From positions 524,501,692 through 524,565,691 of the forward strand of contig VDFB02193867.1 of the NCBI GenBank assembly GCA_007258455.2: a stretch of DNA of 64,000 bases, given 5' to 3'. This DNA is from Sequoia sempervirens (taxonomy: Eukaryota > Streptophyta > Pinopsida > Cupressales > Cupressaceae). The notes below the pieces were generated by a model, which saw only the letters and a program-made list of their open reading frames with translations, did not search any database and was not told the DNA's origin. Numbering within the stretch: position 1 is the first letter of the stretch; every line of letters begins with the position of its first letter. Below, piece after piece: positions 35,460-47,340 of this stretch. Both the position numbers and the translations under genes were made by a program.

Positions 35460-36300
35460 AAGATGAAAACTAGTTCGAAGCTATAAAGGAAGAGCTGACA
35501 CAGATTGAAAATAATGACAAATGGATATTGGTTCCCAGGCGTAAAGACAAAAATGTGATTGGTACTAAATGGGTGTTTAGGAACAAGATGAATGAACAAG
35601 GTGAAGTGGTCCAGAATAAAGCAAGACTGGTATGTAAAGGGTATTCTCAAATGGAAGGTATTGATTTTGAGGAAACCTTTGCTCATGTTGCTAGAATTGA
35701 AGATGTAAGGTTATTTCTTGCTTATGTTGCATACAAAACTATAAAGTCTATCAAATGGATGTCAAGTTAGCATTTCTGAATGGAGAACTAGAAGTATACA
35801 TTGAACAACTAGATGGATTTCAACTAACTGACAATGAAAATATGGTCTGCCGATCAAAGAAAGCTCTATATGGAATCAAGCAAGCCCCTAGACTCTAGTA
35901 TGCTAGATTGGAAAAATATTTACTGAAGCTTGGATTCAGTAAAGGTACTGCTAATAGCAACTTATACTTCAAATTAGATCATGATAAGGAGTTAATTATA
36001 GAAGTTTTTTTTTATGACATCATTTTTGGAGGAGATGACAATCTATGTATGAAGTTTGCTGATGAAATGAAGAATGAATTTGAGATGAGTATGATGGGAG
36101 AGATGAATTTATTTATGGGATTGCAAGTTACTTAGTTAGACAAGGGAATTTTCATATCTCAATCCAAATATGTTAGAGAACTACTAAATTTTTTTGGAAT
36201 GGATGACTCAAAACCTATTGGTACTCCCATGGTGACCAGATGTAAGTTGACATAGAATGATGATTCACCTAAGGCGAATCAAACTAGATATAGGTCAATG
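35460..36300 (+). pseudogene. Copia reverse transcriptase, catalytic motif damaged
   Basis: Typical blocks are present: [53 protein letters not shown]. The YVDD box reads VFFYDIIFGG at about 36004-36030, so only one of its aspartates remains. Frameshift near 35760 and further stops. It copied element RNA into cDNA when active. Confidence 0.85.
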
Positions 36301-36960
36301 ATTGGTGGATTGCTCTACTTAACTCAGACTAGACCATACATTATGAATGTTGTATGTATGGTTGCTAGATTTCAGGCTGATCCAAAAGAATCACATGTGA
36401 CTACTATGAAGAAATTTTTTAGATACCTAAAAGGAATAGCTTACTTTGGACTTTGGTATTCAAAGGATGATGTAATTTTGAGTGCTTATACTGATGCGGA
36501 TTGGGCTGGAGATGTAGATGACAGGAAAAGTACTAGTGGTGGTACTTTCTTCCTAGGGAAGGAGTTGGTGTCCTAGTTGAGAAAAAAGTAGAATTCCATT
36601 TCTCTATCTACTGCTAAAGCAGAATACATTGTTGTTGCTAATAACTATACTCAAGTGATATGGATGAAACAGATGTTGAAAGATATCAAGGTTGTATATG
36701 AAGAACCTATTGCCATATACTGTGACAATTCAAGTGCAATATTAAATATTTCAAAGAATATGGTGCTGCATTCTAAGACTAAACATATATCAATCAAGTT
36801 TCATTTCTTGATGGAGAAAGTAAATGAGAAAGAAGTCAGATTAGAATATGTGCCTACCAAAGAACAAATTGTAGATATATTTACTAAGCCATTGCAAAAG
36901 GATACTTTTGAGAATCTCAGAGGAATGCTAGGGGTAATTACCCCTCCTGATAAGAACTAA
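36298..36960 (+). pseudogene. Copia RNase H and C-terminal pol
   Basis: SAYTDADWAGDVDDRKSTSG is the classic copia RNase H start (first catalytic Asp). AKAEYIVVANNYTQVIWMK and IYCDNSSAI follow with the next acidic residues. The C-terminal piece ends with KEQIVDIFTKPLQKDTFENL. One stop lies between the pieces (36577). Confidence 0.88.
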
Positions 36961-37249
36961 AAGATTCATTTATTTGCATCAATTCGTGAGCTTCATTGCT
37001 ATATTTTGATCCAGATTGATGTTTTCATGGATGCTACTCAGGGGGAGTAGTCAAATGTGAAAATATGTGGTTGAGAGCTTGTATGTGGAAAGGTCATGGT
37101 TACCTTTTTCATTAATTTCAAAGGGGAAAAAGTGCATTGCGAAAAATATTTCTAAGGAGAAGAGTCTTGTGGGGAGAAGTGTAGTTGAGAAGAAGAAGTC
37201 AGTGTGTTGGGTTGATGGTATTTTTTACATCATGTGTTGCCATCAATAC

Positions 37250-37262
37250 CAAAAGGGGAGAT
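37250..37262 (+). other. Copia polypurine tract
   Basis: CAAAAGGGGAGAT lies directly before the 3' LTR start TGTTGGATG; this is the usual form for copia. Confidence 0.8.
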
Positions 37263-38495
37263 TGTTGGATGTTGCGGATATGGTTGTTGATATGTGGTTG
37301 TCATTGATGTCAACACTATTAGCACTTTGTGTATTAAAGGCTATATATGTCGAGGATATTGAGAAAATTGTAAAAGAAAGTATTCTAGGTTCCCAATGGA
37401 ACTGTGCAGGTCATGAAGGTGTCTTGTTCTGTACGTTGAAGATTAGCTAATGTGGATTAAAGGGTTTATTTATAAATGTTTCTAGATCATCTACCAGAAG
37501 CTTCTGAGGTTCATATGAAGTTTTGATTATGTTGTGGTTTGATAGTGTTTCTGCATGGTCTTTGTCAGTGTTCCTAAATGAAGATTGTGTGATTCTGTTA
37601 ATCTTAGTTGTTGCAGATGCTTCTCTATTGTTTCTTGGTGTTCTCTGATGTCTCTAGATAATTCTCTATCTTTGTGGTATGTCCACATTAATCAAAGAGT
37701 TCATGGTTAAAGATCTCTTCTTGTGCATGTATGGGTTTTTCATGTTCTTGGCTAACATGTTGGTAATAGCGTGTTGTGGATATTTGTGGTGAAATTAATT
37801 AAAGTATTTTTATGTTGGAGATGTTAATATGTGTCTCCAGTATGTTGTGGCTAACCTTGGTGGATTTGCATTAAAAATTTATTTGTAAATTTGGGCTGAC
37901 ATTGCAAATATGTTTTATTTTCCTAGCTGACTAAGTTGTGATGAAATCTCATGTAGCGGATATATATGTGTGATTGTTTCATTAGTGTAGTGTGTGGAAA
38001 AGGTGTTAGGTGTGCTCCTATGTGTGTATATTTGAATATCATTTGATTGCAGAGAAGAGTGAAGAAGATTGAGAAAAGTGTTAAGAAGGTTTTCTGAGCT
38101 TAATTGGATCTATAATTAGGCTTGTGCAAAAGCTATTTTCTCAGTTCGTACCCTTTGGATTTTAATCCTATTATGTATTGTTGGACAGTGAGTCCCTTTT
38201 GTATTTGAACAGTGAGCTCTAGGCAATGTGCCTAAATGCATGTGCATTCCCCTTATTATTTCTCATTATACTTATAATAGGGTATAATCTTGTGGACTAA
38301 CATCCATCATGGTTTTCCCACTAACGGGGTTTCCACACAAAAATCTTGGTGTTCTTTTTCTCTATGATGTGTTAATTGTTTGTGGTTAATTGCTTATTCA
38401 TCATATTTGAGATTATGTTAAGTAAGAAAATTTTAAGTTTCTGCCACAACTGATTCACCTCCGCCTCTCAGTTGTGTGTCCTTGTTTTTCCAACA
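37263..38495 (+). repeat. Copia 3' LTR
   Basis: 1,233 bp, TGTTGGATG to TTCCAACA, followed by the TATAC target duplication. Confidence 0.92.
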
Positions 38496-38500
38496 TATAC

Positions 38501-38664
38501 TCCTGCTCCAAGTGAGCCTAGAGATGTTCTAGAAAATGAGAAGAGATAGATAAAGATATGCAAGCTATAGAAGAGGATGAAATAAGGCTTAAAGAAGAAG
38601 AAGATAATTGACTAAGGGTGTTAAAGGAGTGAGAAGATAGGATTAGAGTTGAACCATATATTTT
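38501..38664 (+). pseudogene. Gag fragment of element T between two insertions
   Basis: A glutamate-, lysine- and arginine-rich coiled-coil frame (MQAIEEDEIRLKEEEDN) runs with three stops up to VEPY, where E3 inserted. It connects to YDIRSKQLERD after 60090 if one copy of the 5-bp target site is removed, keeping the phase. Confidence 0.65.
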
Positions 38665-39007
38665 TGGGTCACTATGGATAACTCTAGCTCTTCTAGGGTT
38701 TTTCACCTAAAAGGAGAGAGATAGGACACAAAAATGTATGGGGTTCATTCAATTAATGTTATGTGTGAAGTTTTTATGCCTAAATGAAATAAAATAAATC
38801 CAATTGACTGATCTAGATGAATGAAAATGAATGCAAAAGTGCAATTGAAGCTATGTTTGAAAACACATTGTGATATGCAAGCAACTATGTGAATGAAGAA
38901 ATAATGCAAAAAAGAAAGTACAGGAATGAATCTGAGTGCACCTAGATGTCTTGTGATGATTCTAGAGTGTTTTGGATGCTGATGAAATTTTACTAATTTT
39001 TCACAGT

Positions 39008-39040
39008 GGGACTCATTTGCCCAAGGTGGCGAATTAGTCC
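39008..39040. promoter_or_regulatory. LTR palindrome motif, copy 4
   Basis: GGACTCATTTGCC against GGCGAATTAGTCC (11 of 13 pair), transcribed side of the E3 3' LTR TATA box. Confidence 0.6.
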
Positions 39041-39126
39041 TCCTAGTAAAATAGAGTTGGGAACTGGTTTCTAATAGTCGGGATCCGTAATCTGACAAAA
39101 CTTAGATTTGCAGTCCTAAGGTAGAA

Positions 39127-39155
39127 ATCATTCGCCACTGATGGTGAATCAGTCC
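39127..39155. promoter_or_regulatory. LTR palindrome motif, copy 5
   Basis: ATCATTCGCC against GGTGAATCAGTCC in the E3 3' LTR, about 90 bp from copy 4. Confidence 0.5.
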
Positions 39156-39679
39156 ACTCCCAAAATTCTTGAAAATCATAAGACAACTCTGCAACACCAA
39201 ATCTAGAAATGTCTACTTGTCGAGTTGTTGAAGTCAGTTATGCAGGAAACAGACAAAAAACTCTCTTCAAGCTTGAAATTTACTTAAGTTGACTTGAAAC
39301 ACCTAGTTGACTTTGCTTTCCACTTTTCAACACACAAATGCATGATAAATCTGCATACCTAAGTCTGTAAACACACATACAAGAGGGGAAAATGGTTTAA
39401 TGTTAACGAATAGGGGTTTCCTTGGTCAAACCTCGCTTTAGTAATCAAACCCTTGATGAAAATAATGAAATTTAAAGGAAAGATAAACTAGCAACATGCA
39501 AATGCTATTAACTCACCAAACCCTTGATAATGCAAGTCTGAAGTAATGTCAATGGATGCTTCAAAGTGCTTTAATGTTGCTTGAAAATATATTGTAAGAT
39601 GCTTGAATGCTTCTATGAAATTTTTTGAATGAATGTGATTGTAGGAGATTTTGGGAGATGTCAATTAGAATGAAAAATT

Positions 39680-39689
39680 CCTATTTATA
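39680..39689 (-). promoter_or_regulatory. TATA box of E3 3' LTR
   Basis: Minus strand TATAAATAGG, colinear with 59507-59518. Palindrome copy 6 lies about 110-140 bp upstream. Confidence 0.65.
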
Positions 39690-39798
39690 CAATCTTGTGT
39701 CATAGTTTCCCATTCATACCTCATCATAGGCTGACATGAAGTGATTTTCAATAAAATCCCAAAAATAAATTTAAAATATTTTGAATTTGGGGCCAAGG

Positions 39799-39832
39799 GG
39801 GACTCATTCACCACTCATGGTGAATGGGTCCC
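39799..39832. promoter_or_regulatory. LTR palindrome motif, copy 6 (best copy)
   Basis: GGGACTCATTCACC, 6-nt spacer, GGTGAATGGGTCCC: 13 of 14 positions pair. Upstream of the TATA box at 39680 on the minus strand. Confidence 0.75.
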
Positions 39833-39843
39833 ACCTAGGACCT

Positions 39844-40659
39844 TGGTGCAACCATGGTAGGAGGGTCCTCAAAGAGAACAATCTGGAACGTGCAACAAGA
39901 GTAACACAAAAAAAGCAACACATAATATGGAGGAAAATATAGATGTAAATATTCTCATTAACAATTATCTTAGTTACATTCAGTTGGCAGCATCCGAGCT
40001 TACATATTTAGCTCACAGGCCTGATAAAATATACAATGTTCTAATATGCTCCTATATGCGAGCTGAATATTAGAAATACAATCTATCTCAATCTACTCCA
40101 TCAACTACTACTTGATTACTACTATTCTAATGATCAATTACAACCTTTATATCATATCCACAATTCTGGAAACATCCACATTAGCCAAAGATCATCACAT
40201 CATCCAAGGAAGGAAAATGTAGTGTGTGCATGAATAATTCAACCTCAAATTTGAATTAGTCTTCAACAAATGCACAAGATGAAGTGTGGACCTATACCGA
40301 AGTTTGGGGACATTCCATGAAACAATTAAAATCCCACCATTAAGATCCACAAGTCACGGAGATGGTTTGCAATGATCGAACAGGCGGAAAATCTTTAAAT
40401 TACTTCGGTGCCAGTTCAAGAAATTGCCATGAAATTCTAGAAGCGATAACTTGTTGGAAAAAGATCCAATCACGCTCAAATCTTGGAACAAGGAAAATGA
40501 ACATGTAGATGATGTAATCCAATATCCACAAGGTCTGGTGAGAAAATATGATAAATCCACCACCATGAACTGAGCAAGAACAAAACAAGAACCAAAAATG
40601 AAAGAAAATATTTTTTGGTTCAAGCAAGGTTGCCAAGAACCAAGGATGCTCCTACATCA
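39844..40659 (-). repeat. E2a 3' LTR
   Basis: 816 bp; on the minus strand it starts TGATGTAGGAGCATCC directly after GGATGTC, with no polypurine tract next to it. Confidence 0.93.
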
Positions 40660-40676
40660 GACATCCAAGGTTATTG

Positions 40677-41100
40677 AAAAGTGAGTCCCTCACTTTTCTA
40701 GGGCCAAAGGAAAACCAAAATGGTCTACCTTAGCCTAAGAAATCCAAGAAAAATCCTCAACTGGTCTACCTTTCCACTTCACAAGATATTCCGTGTACTA
40801 TCTTCCATGAGTCTTCCTCCCATCTCTAACATCCAAAATTTCCTCAATCTCATCTGAATATTGTTTAGCAAACTAATTCTCCAAATTTATTTCACTATCT
40901 TTATTGAATTATGATTCATGATACTGATATAGATCTGCAATGTTGAATATAGGTGATATACCCATACCTTCTAGTAACTCCACTTCATATGCATTTCCTG
41001 AATCAAACTTCTTCAAGATCTTACAAGGTCCATATTTCCTCATCTTCAGTCTATTGTATGCACCAACTAGAAATCTCTCCTTCCTCAAATATACCATCAT
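40677..41100 (-). pseudogene. E2a integrase C-terminus and chromodomain
   Basis: [19 protein letters not shown] and [12 protein letters not shown] lead to a chromodomain, EEILDVRDGRKTHG, stop, YTEYLVKWKGRPVEDFSWI. The pol stop TGA lies inside a hairpin (AAAGTGAG, GGA, CTCACTTT) conserved in E2b. Chromodomains guide integration towards marked chromatin (known of the family). Confidence 0.85.
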
Positions 41101-41113
41101 TTCATCTCCAACT

Positions 41114-41971
41114 TCAAATTCCTTGTCTCCGCTTTTCGTTTTCCTTCTCCTTATACCTCTGGTTCATGTCTTCCAATTGTTGTTTCACTTGAATATGCAA
41201 CTTCTTCATGTGTTCTTCAAATTCTTCTACTTCTGCACTCCTCTTACCTTCCATACTGATGTCTCTCAACTTTGATATACCTCTAGGATGAACTCTTGTA
41301 ACAATCTCAAAAGGTGTCTTTCCTATACTCTTGTTCACTGAGTTATTGTAAGCAAACTCTGCTTGTGAAAGGACTATATCCCAACTTCTAGTCTTCTCTC
41401 TAACCAAGCATCTCAACAAATTCCCTAAACTCCTATTTACTACCTCTTTCTATCCATCAATCTGTGGGTGAAAAGTAGAACTGAACTTCAAATCTATCTT
41501 TAACTTCTTCCAAAGTGTCCTCCAAAAGTAGCCAAAAAACTTTACATCTCTGTTTGTAACAATACTCCTAGGTTATCCATGCAATCTAACCACTTCTTTG
41601 AAAAATAAATCTGCTACATGTACTGCATCTATTGTCTTCTTACAAGGTATGAAATGTGTCATCTTAGAAAATCTATTTACCCCCACAAATATAGAATCAT
41701 TACCTCTTTGTGTCCTCAATAAATAAAGTATGAAATCCATACTAATATCCTCCCAAGCTCTCTCCATAACTATCAAAGGCTTATACAATCCAACATTTTG
41801 ACTACTCCCTTTTTCAACTTGACAAACTCTACAATTCTGCACAAATCTCCTAACATCCTTATGAATCCATAGCCAAAAGTATCTCTCACTCACCAATGCT
41901 ACTATCTTATCAACTCCAAAGTGTCCTAACATTCCTCCACTATGCTTCTCCTTCATCAGGTTATTCCTCAT
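41114..41971 (-). pseudogene. E2a integrase
   Basis: HHCC zinc region EKHSGGMLGHFG ... NCRVCQVEKG; DDE core DISMDFI, NRDVKF and the glutamate before VVNRSLGNLLRCLV. Continues to GKTPFEIVTRVHPRG. One stop near 41573 and one near 41440. Confidence 0.88.
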
Positions 41972-42019
41972 TGAAATCTAAGGTATACACAAATGATTTC
42001 CTCTGAACAACATGTCCTC

Positions 42020-42562
42020 CTAAATGAAATAATCTAGCCACTGACTTCTATCTTTTAAAATAGGTTCCTTACAAGCTCTCCAAGGTTCTGCAAAATCAAG
42101 GTATTCTTCATACAAGTTCTTCAATTCATCAAATCTTAATACCTCCACTCTCATTTCTGTCAGTAAATTCCTCCTACTCAAAGCATCATCAACTCTATTT
42201 GAATTTCCACTCCTATGCTTCAAAAAAAAAGTATAACTTTGCAAGAACTCTACCCATCTCATGTGTCTCTGATTGAACTTACCCTGACTGTTCAAATATT
42301 GCAATGCTTGATGATTTGTATACAACACAAACTCCCTAGGCAACAAGTAATGTCTCCAATTTTTCAATGCTTGAACTATGGCATAAAATTCCTGATCATA
42401 CACTAAATATCTTCTCCTAGCATCATTCAACTTCTCACTAAAATAAGCTACATGTCTTCCCTCTTGACTCAACACTAATCCAATTGCATTTCCACTTGCA
42501 TCGCAGTCTACTTGAAATACCTTATTGAAATCTAGTAAAGCCAACACAGGTTGCTTAGTCAC
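42020..42562 (-). pseudogene. E2a RNase H
   Basis: 180 open codons: [18 protein letters not shown] (first Asp), then YDQEFYAIVQALKNWRHYL and VLYTNHQALQYL (Asn where Asp is usual) and SNRVDDALSRR. This is the standard gypsy RNase H following RT. Confidence 0.88.
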
Positions 42563-42565
42563 CTT

Positions 42566-43519
42566 CTACTTCAAAAACTCAAAACTTCGGTCTGCTCCAT
42601 ATTTCCATCTAAAATCCTTCCTATCTCCTGTCATTGCTTCTATCATAGGACTAAAAATAGAACTAAAATTCCTAATGAACTTTATGTAAAAACTAGCTAA
42701 TCTATGAAATGATCTTACCTCCCCAATTCTATCTAGTGTAGGCCACTCAACAATCACTCTTACCTTCTTGGGTTCCATCTTCAATCCATCCACAAATATC
42801 AAAAATACCATATATACCAACTCCTCCTTCATGAAACTATACTTCCTAATCTTCAATACATCATTCATCAACCTCATGAAAGTACTCAGTGCATTTTTCA
42901 ATCCAAAAGGCATAACCAAACACTCATACAATTTTTCATTTGTCTTGAATGTTGTTTTGCACTCATCTCCTTCTCTGATTCTGATCTAATGATATCCACT
43001 CTTCAAATATATCTTTGTAAAGTACTTAGTTCTACTCAAACAATGAATAATGTCATCCATCTAGGGCAAAGGAAATCTATACTTCACCATGATCTTGTTT
43101 GTAGCTCTAGAATTTGTACACATTCTCCATTCTCCATCCTTCTTAGGTGCTAGCACAACAGGTATTGGACATGGACTTAAGCTTTCTCTGATCAAACCCT
43201 TTCTCAACAATTCTTGCACTTGTCTATTCAACTCCTCATTCTCTGTTGGTGTCATCCAGTGTGCTACTTTATTAGGAAAACTAGCTCGAGGAATAAAATC
43301 CATACAATGACTAATACTCCTCACAGATGGTAATCCATCAGGTACATTATTCAAAATGATCTCCTCATATTCTATCAGTATCTCTTTTATCTCTTCCAGG
43401 TGTTCTTCCACATGCTTCAAGTATTCAGCCTTCTTAGGCACCAAGTAATAACACACATTCTCATGTCTCAATCCATCAAGGAATCTTCTTCCATCAACCA
43501 GAAAAACCCTAGCATTCAT
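42566..43519 (-). pseudogene. E2a reverse transcriptase with a deletion over the active site
   Basis: VVLAPKKDGEWRMCTNSRA, RIREGDE and LVMPFGLKNALSTFM are present. After MNDVLK the frame jumps to KYSFMKEELVYM. Compared with E2b, a stretch of well over 100 bp that would hold the YLDD box is absent. Further blocks (VEWPTLDRIGEVRSFHRLASF) follow. Catalytically dead. Confidence 0.88.
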
Positions 43520-43621
43520 ACATACTTCAACTATAGTATTTCACAAAGCTATGTCACACTTTCAGCCAACTTAACAAATGGCATATATCCCATTAGGCAT
43601 GAATATCACACAAAACATTCA

Positions 43622-43804
43622 TCATGGTAATTTCCTATCTTTAATTTCACTTACCATTATCTTATGCTCATCTTGAATCCAAGCAATCTGATAGGGCTTT
43701 AGGTGTTTCAACCTTTCCAACTCTAAGTTAGTCACCATCTCTTCAAAAACCAGGTTCTCAGAACTTCCACTATCAACAATCACTTTGCAACATTTAGCAT
43801 TCAC
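43622..43804 (-). pseudogene. E2a aspartic protease, partial
   Basis: CKVIVDSGSSENLVFEEMV carries the DSG active site; it is followed by KHLKPYQIAWIQDEHKI. The C-terminal half is disrupted or missing before the RT frame at 43519. Confidence 0.85.
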
Positions 43805-44259
43805 CTTGCATCTTGTTCAAAACAAATTCTTTCTCTGTAATGGCTCCTTTTCCAACTCACTTCGACATAATACTCTCCTATTGACCAATACTTCTCCGTC
43901 TTCCAGTTTATTAGATGATCCAATATGTTCTTCCTCAACAAAGGTTGTCCTTCTATTGTTCTTTGTCTTCCTGCTTGTCTCTCCCTAATTACATTCAAAT
44001 GCCTTATGTCCTTCTCCGCCACATTTATAATAGGTTCCTTTGAATACTCTTTTCTCCTGTCCTCTATCATCTCTTCTATAACCTTCATTTTAGTAACCAC
44101 CATAACCTCCTCTTCTGAAAGAGTTTTCATCACTTCTCTGGTATGAATTGTCATTCTTAGTAATCTCCTTATCCTTATTCTGATATGGAAAAGATCCTCT
44201 TCCTCCTCCAGTAAAAGTTCTTCCTCTTTGAAATTTTCCACCTCTTCATCTCTGTCTTT

Positions 44260-44988
44260 GATCATGTCTCTTATTCAACTTCTCCTCTGCTTTTAGGGAA
44301 GACTAATATGCCTCTTCCAAACTTTTCAACTTGATCAAACTGATTTCATATTATATAAATGACCTCAAACCATTCGCATATCTCGCTACTTGCTCGATCT
44401 CATCCTCTGAATGTCCAAATCTAATATTCAACTATAGAAATCCTTTGTATACTCCATCACACTTGATTATTTATGCTTAAATTTTTGCAACTTCTTGAAC
44501 AACCGAATCTGATAGTCTGTAGGCATAAACTTTGACTTGAACTTATTCACCATCCAATCCCATGACTTTATCTTTTCTTTTCCTCTTCTCTACCTATCTA
44601 TCTACAAATGTTCCCACCAAAGGGATGCATGTCCTCTCAACTTTGTACAAGCAAACTTCACCTTCTTATCTTCATAGGTACCTTCAAATTCAAAATACTT
44701 TTCCATCTCTATGATCCAGTCTAACAATTCTCCTAAATCTAGCTTACCATTATAATCCAGTGGATTGAAATGTGGTTTTGTATTAACTTTATTTAGGGCT
44801 CCTACGAACCACTCTTCTCCCTGATCTAGGCCAGGATGATCATCTCTTCCTCTTTCTTCCTATAATCTACCTCTTCTCTGGATCATTTCGACTACATCTA
44901 ATCTAGCAACAATTCCTCTTAACATCCCCATCACAACTGGGTCTGCATTTTGACATGCTCCATTTCTACCATTTCTCCTTCTTGTCAT
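44260..44988 (-). pseudogene. E2a gag
   Basis: Starts MTKRRNGRNGACQNAD on the minus strand. Gag core blocks HFNPLDYNGKLDLGELLDWI and KSWDWMVNKFKSKFMPTDYQ follow, broken by several stops. A knuckle further on (about 43990-44040) reads YYKCGGEGHKAFEC, with the first Cys of CCHC changed to Tyr. Confidence 0.82.
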
Positions 44989-45094
44989 CTTTATACAAGC
45001 CCTCTGCAACTGTAGGTTGGATCCTCAATCTACCAACCCACAACAAATCTTCAACAAGACTTTGCAAACTTTGATGATCTCACAAGGAACAAAC

Positions 45095-45110
45095 CTCGCT
45101 CTGATACCAA
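45095..45110 (-). other. E2a primer-binding site (tRNA-Met)
   Basis: Minus strand TTGGTATCAGAGCGAG, two bases after the 5' LTR. Confidence 0.9.
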
Positions 45111-45112
45111 TA

Positions 45113-45927
45113 TGGTGCAACCACAGTAGGAGGGTCGTCAAAGAGAAAAATCTAGACCATGCAACAAGAGTAACACAATGAAAGCAATATAGAATATGGA
45201 GGAAAATGTAGATGGAAATATTCTCATTAAAAATTATCTTAGTTACATTCAGCCATCAGCATCTGGGCTTATAGATTTGACTCACAGGCCTGATAAAATA
45301 TACAATATTCTAATATGCTCCTACATGCAAGCTAAATATTACAAATATAATCTATCTCAATAAAATCCATCAACTAATACTTGTTCAATACTATTCTAAT
45401 GATTGATTACAAGCTTTATATCACATCTGCAATTTTGGAAACATCTACATTGGCCAAAGATCATCACATCATCTAAGGAAGGAAAATGTAATGTGTGCAT
45501 GAATAGGTTGGCCTCAAATTTGAATTACTCTTCAATAGGTGCACAAGATGAAGTGTGGACCTATACTGAAGTTCAGGGACACTACACGGAACAACTAAAA
45601 TCCCACTGTTAAGATCCACAAGTCACAGAGAGGTCTGCAATGATTGAACAAGCCAAAAAGTTTGAAATTACTCTAGTGCCGGTTCAAGATATTGCCATGA
45701 AATTTTGGAAGTGATAACTTGCCGATAAAAGATCCTATCTCTCTCAAATCTTGGAACAAGGAAAATGAACATGTAGATGATGTAATCAAAGATCCACAAG
45801 GTCTAGTGGGCAAAGATGATGAATCCACCAACATGAATTGAACAAGAAAAAAATAAGAACAAAAACTAAAAGAAAATATTTTTTGGTTGATGCAAGATTT
45901 CCAAGAACCAAGGATGCTCCTGCATCA
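45113..45927 (-). repeat. E2a 5' LTR
   Basis: Minus strand TGATGCAGGAGCATCC to GGTTGCACCA, 815 bp. Confidence 0.93.
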
Positions 45928-45932
45928 GACCT

Positions 45933-46347
45933 AAAAATAAGTGTCAGAAATTAAGTTTCATTTAATGTTGTTTGTCACGATAATATCCAAAAATACACTG
46001 AATTAAAGCATATGAGGGCATAAAGGGGTCAAATAAGTCATAAGAAGACACAAATTGTGAAGTTGTGCCTAGGAAAGCATGAAATATTGTTACAAGACTT
46101 TACAATAGTTCAAAATAGGACTTGCTGATGTGTAAGAAGGTGATTTTTAGGTGAATTGTAATGAATAAATTCTAGAAGAATGCATAAATGTCTTACAACA
46201 CTTCACAACACTTTCACAAGACATCGTTATTTAAATTTTAGTACCTAAATATGCATGTTCAAGCCATGTTGCAACATAAAATCAAAGAAAAATAATTCAA
46301 ATACCATGAAACAAGACCTAAAAGGCCATGAAAATGACAAGGGGCCA
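45933..46347 (-). repeat. E3 3' LTR, proximal part
   Basis: Continues the 3' LTR after E2a; matches 59671-60084. On the minus strand it is preceded by the purine tract at 46362-46376. Confidence 0.85.
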
Positions 46348-46361
46348 TTTTCTATGGCACA

Positions 46362-46376
46362 TTTATCCCCCACTTT
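46362..46376 (-). other. E3 polypurine tract
   Basis: On the minus strand AAAGTGGGGGATAAA, either directly before the LTR start TGTGCC or 14 nt before the alternative start TGGCCCC. A near-copy (AAAGTGGGGGGCA) lies at about 47228-47240. Confidence 0.6.
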
Positions 46377-47340
46377 ATTGAGAGGATGAAGCTACTTCAA
46401 ACTCACACTAAAGTAGTCATGAATGTCAAGAAGAGGGTTCAAATGCACTTACATTAGCAAGATGGAATACAAGAATCAAGCCCCCAAGATGAAGATCCCA
46501 TGGAAAAAGCAAACATAAGAAAGAAGGAGCACACAAGTGTTTGAAATGAATTGAATGAAGCTTCAATCACTAATCCAACTAGTCGTGGATAAGATATAGG
46601 ATAAAAGAGAATATGTACTCAATCTGGGTCGACAGAACACAAGACAATTTTTCGGGTGAGAAAGCCCAAATGTACTCACTCTGGGGCCACAAAGCTAGTT
46701 GTCCATGGGGTGACAAGGCCTAGAAAGTGAAGATACATAGGCTAGTTTGTATGCACTCACAAAAACACAAAAGTGTCTAGGGGAAAAGTCATACCGCTAG
46801 GTGGGCTTCCCACTCAACCATGTTAAAGTTATGCCTATTGATAACTTTAACAAGGCACCACAAAGATAAATTCTTATGAAAAAAAAGAAAAAGGTACCAT
46901 AATCATGGAAATTTTGTTTTATGCAAGGTGGAAAAATGAAAAACGTAAAAGATGTTCAAAGGAGTCTTGTTGTGTTTATGCAAGGTCAATCACTTAGGGA
47001 ACATTGTGTCTAATGTCTCTAAGAGAGGACCAATCAAATAATAGTATATTCACAACTTAGGAGATGCAGTGCATCGCATCAAACCACCAAGAGGAATGCA
47101 ATATGCTAAGATATATCACACTTATGGAGGACATCACAACCAATTTCATCCACAAAGTAACAAATGCATCACAGAAATGACAAGGCTACACTAGGAACCA
47201 AGAATGCAAATGAATTATGGTAATGTATGCCCCCCACTTTAAAGGAATTGCTACACATTGTTTTGTGAGCAATTACTTGAAAGTAGATAAGAAAAGAAAA
47301 AGAAAAAAGAAAACAAGACACAAGAGCCAACTTGGAAAGT
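46377..47340. other. E3 interior left of E2b, non-coding
   Basis: No reading frame recognised. A degenerate tandem pair of about 57 bp lies at about 46618-46735 (variants of ACTCA.TCTGGG). A second purine tract like that of E3 lies at about 47228-47240 on the minus strand. Confidence 0.5.

Larger units (their letters stand above)
31535..38495 (+). mobile_element. Ty1/copia LTR retrotransposon, complete but inactive (6,961 bp)
   Basis: LTRs lie at 31535-32747 and 37263-38495. A 5-bp target duplication TATAC (31530-31534 and 38496-38500) is perfect. A tRNA-Met primer-binding site follows the 5' LTR, and a purine tract precedes the 3' LTR. Coding order is gag, protease, integrase, reverse transcriptase, RNase H, as in Ty1/copia. 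The LTRs differ by about 10 % over the first 225 bp by eye, so the insertion is old. It interrupts gag of element T. Confidence 0.93.
38665..39843 (-). repeat. E3 3' LTR, distal part
   Basis: Colinear with 58494 to 59670 of the 5' LTR; interrupted at GACCT by E2a and resumed at 45933. It has a TATA box at 39680-39689 and palindrome motifs at 39008, 39127 and 39799. Confidence 0.85.
39844..45927 (-). mobile_element. E2a: chromodomain Ty3/gypsy element (chromovirus), minus strand, 6,084 bp
   Basis: The LTRs are 816 and 815 bp. The target duplication GACCT is perfect (39839-39843 and 45928-45932), and the unfilled site is seen in the sister E3 LTR at 59666. It has a tRNA-Met primer-binding site and the order gag, protease, RT, RNase H, integrase, chromodomain. 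LTRs differ by about 15 % in the first 180 bp by eye. Inserted in E3's 3' LTR. Confidence 0.95.

Noticed and set aside
37067..37450. 127-codon plus-strand frame at the copia 3' end
   Set aside because: It crosses the polypurine tract and runs into the 3' LTR; the matching LTR piece occurs again at 31429-31722.
38745..39098. Minus-strand frame also seen at 58574-58846
   Set aside because: Both lie within the E3 LTRs; they are similar because the LTRs are, not because a protein is conserved.
45928..46347. A separate solo repeat similar to 59671-60084
   Set aside because: It is the rest of E3's 3' LTR displaced by E2a, as shown by the shared GACCT junction.
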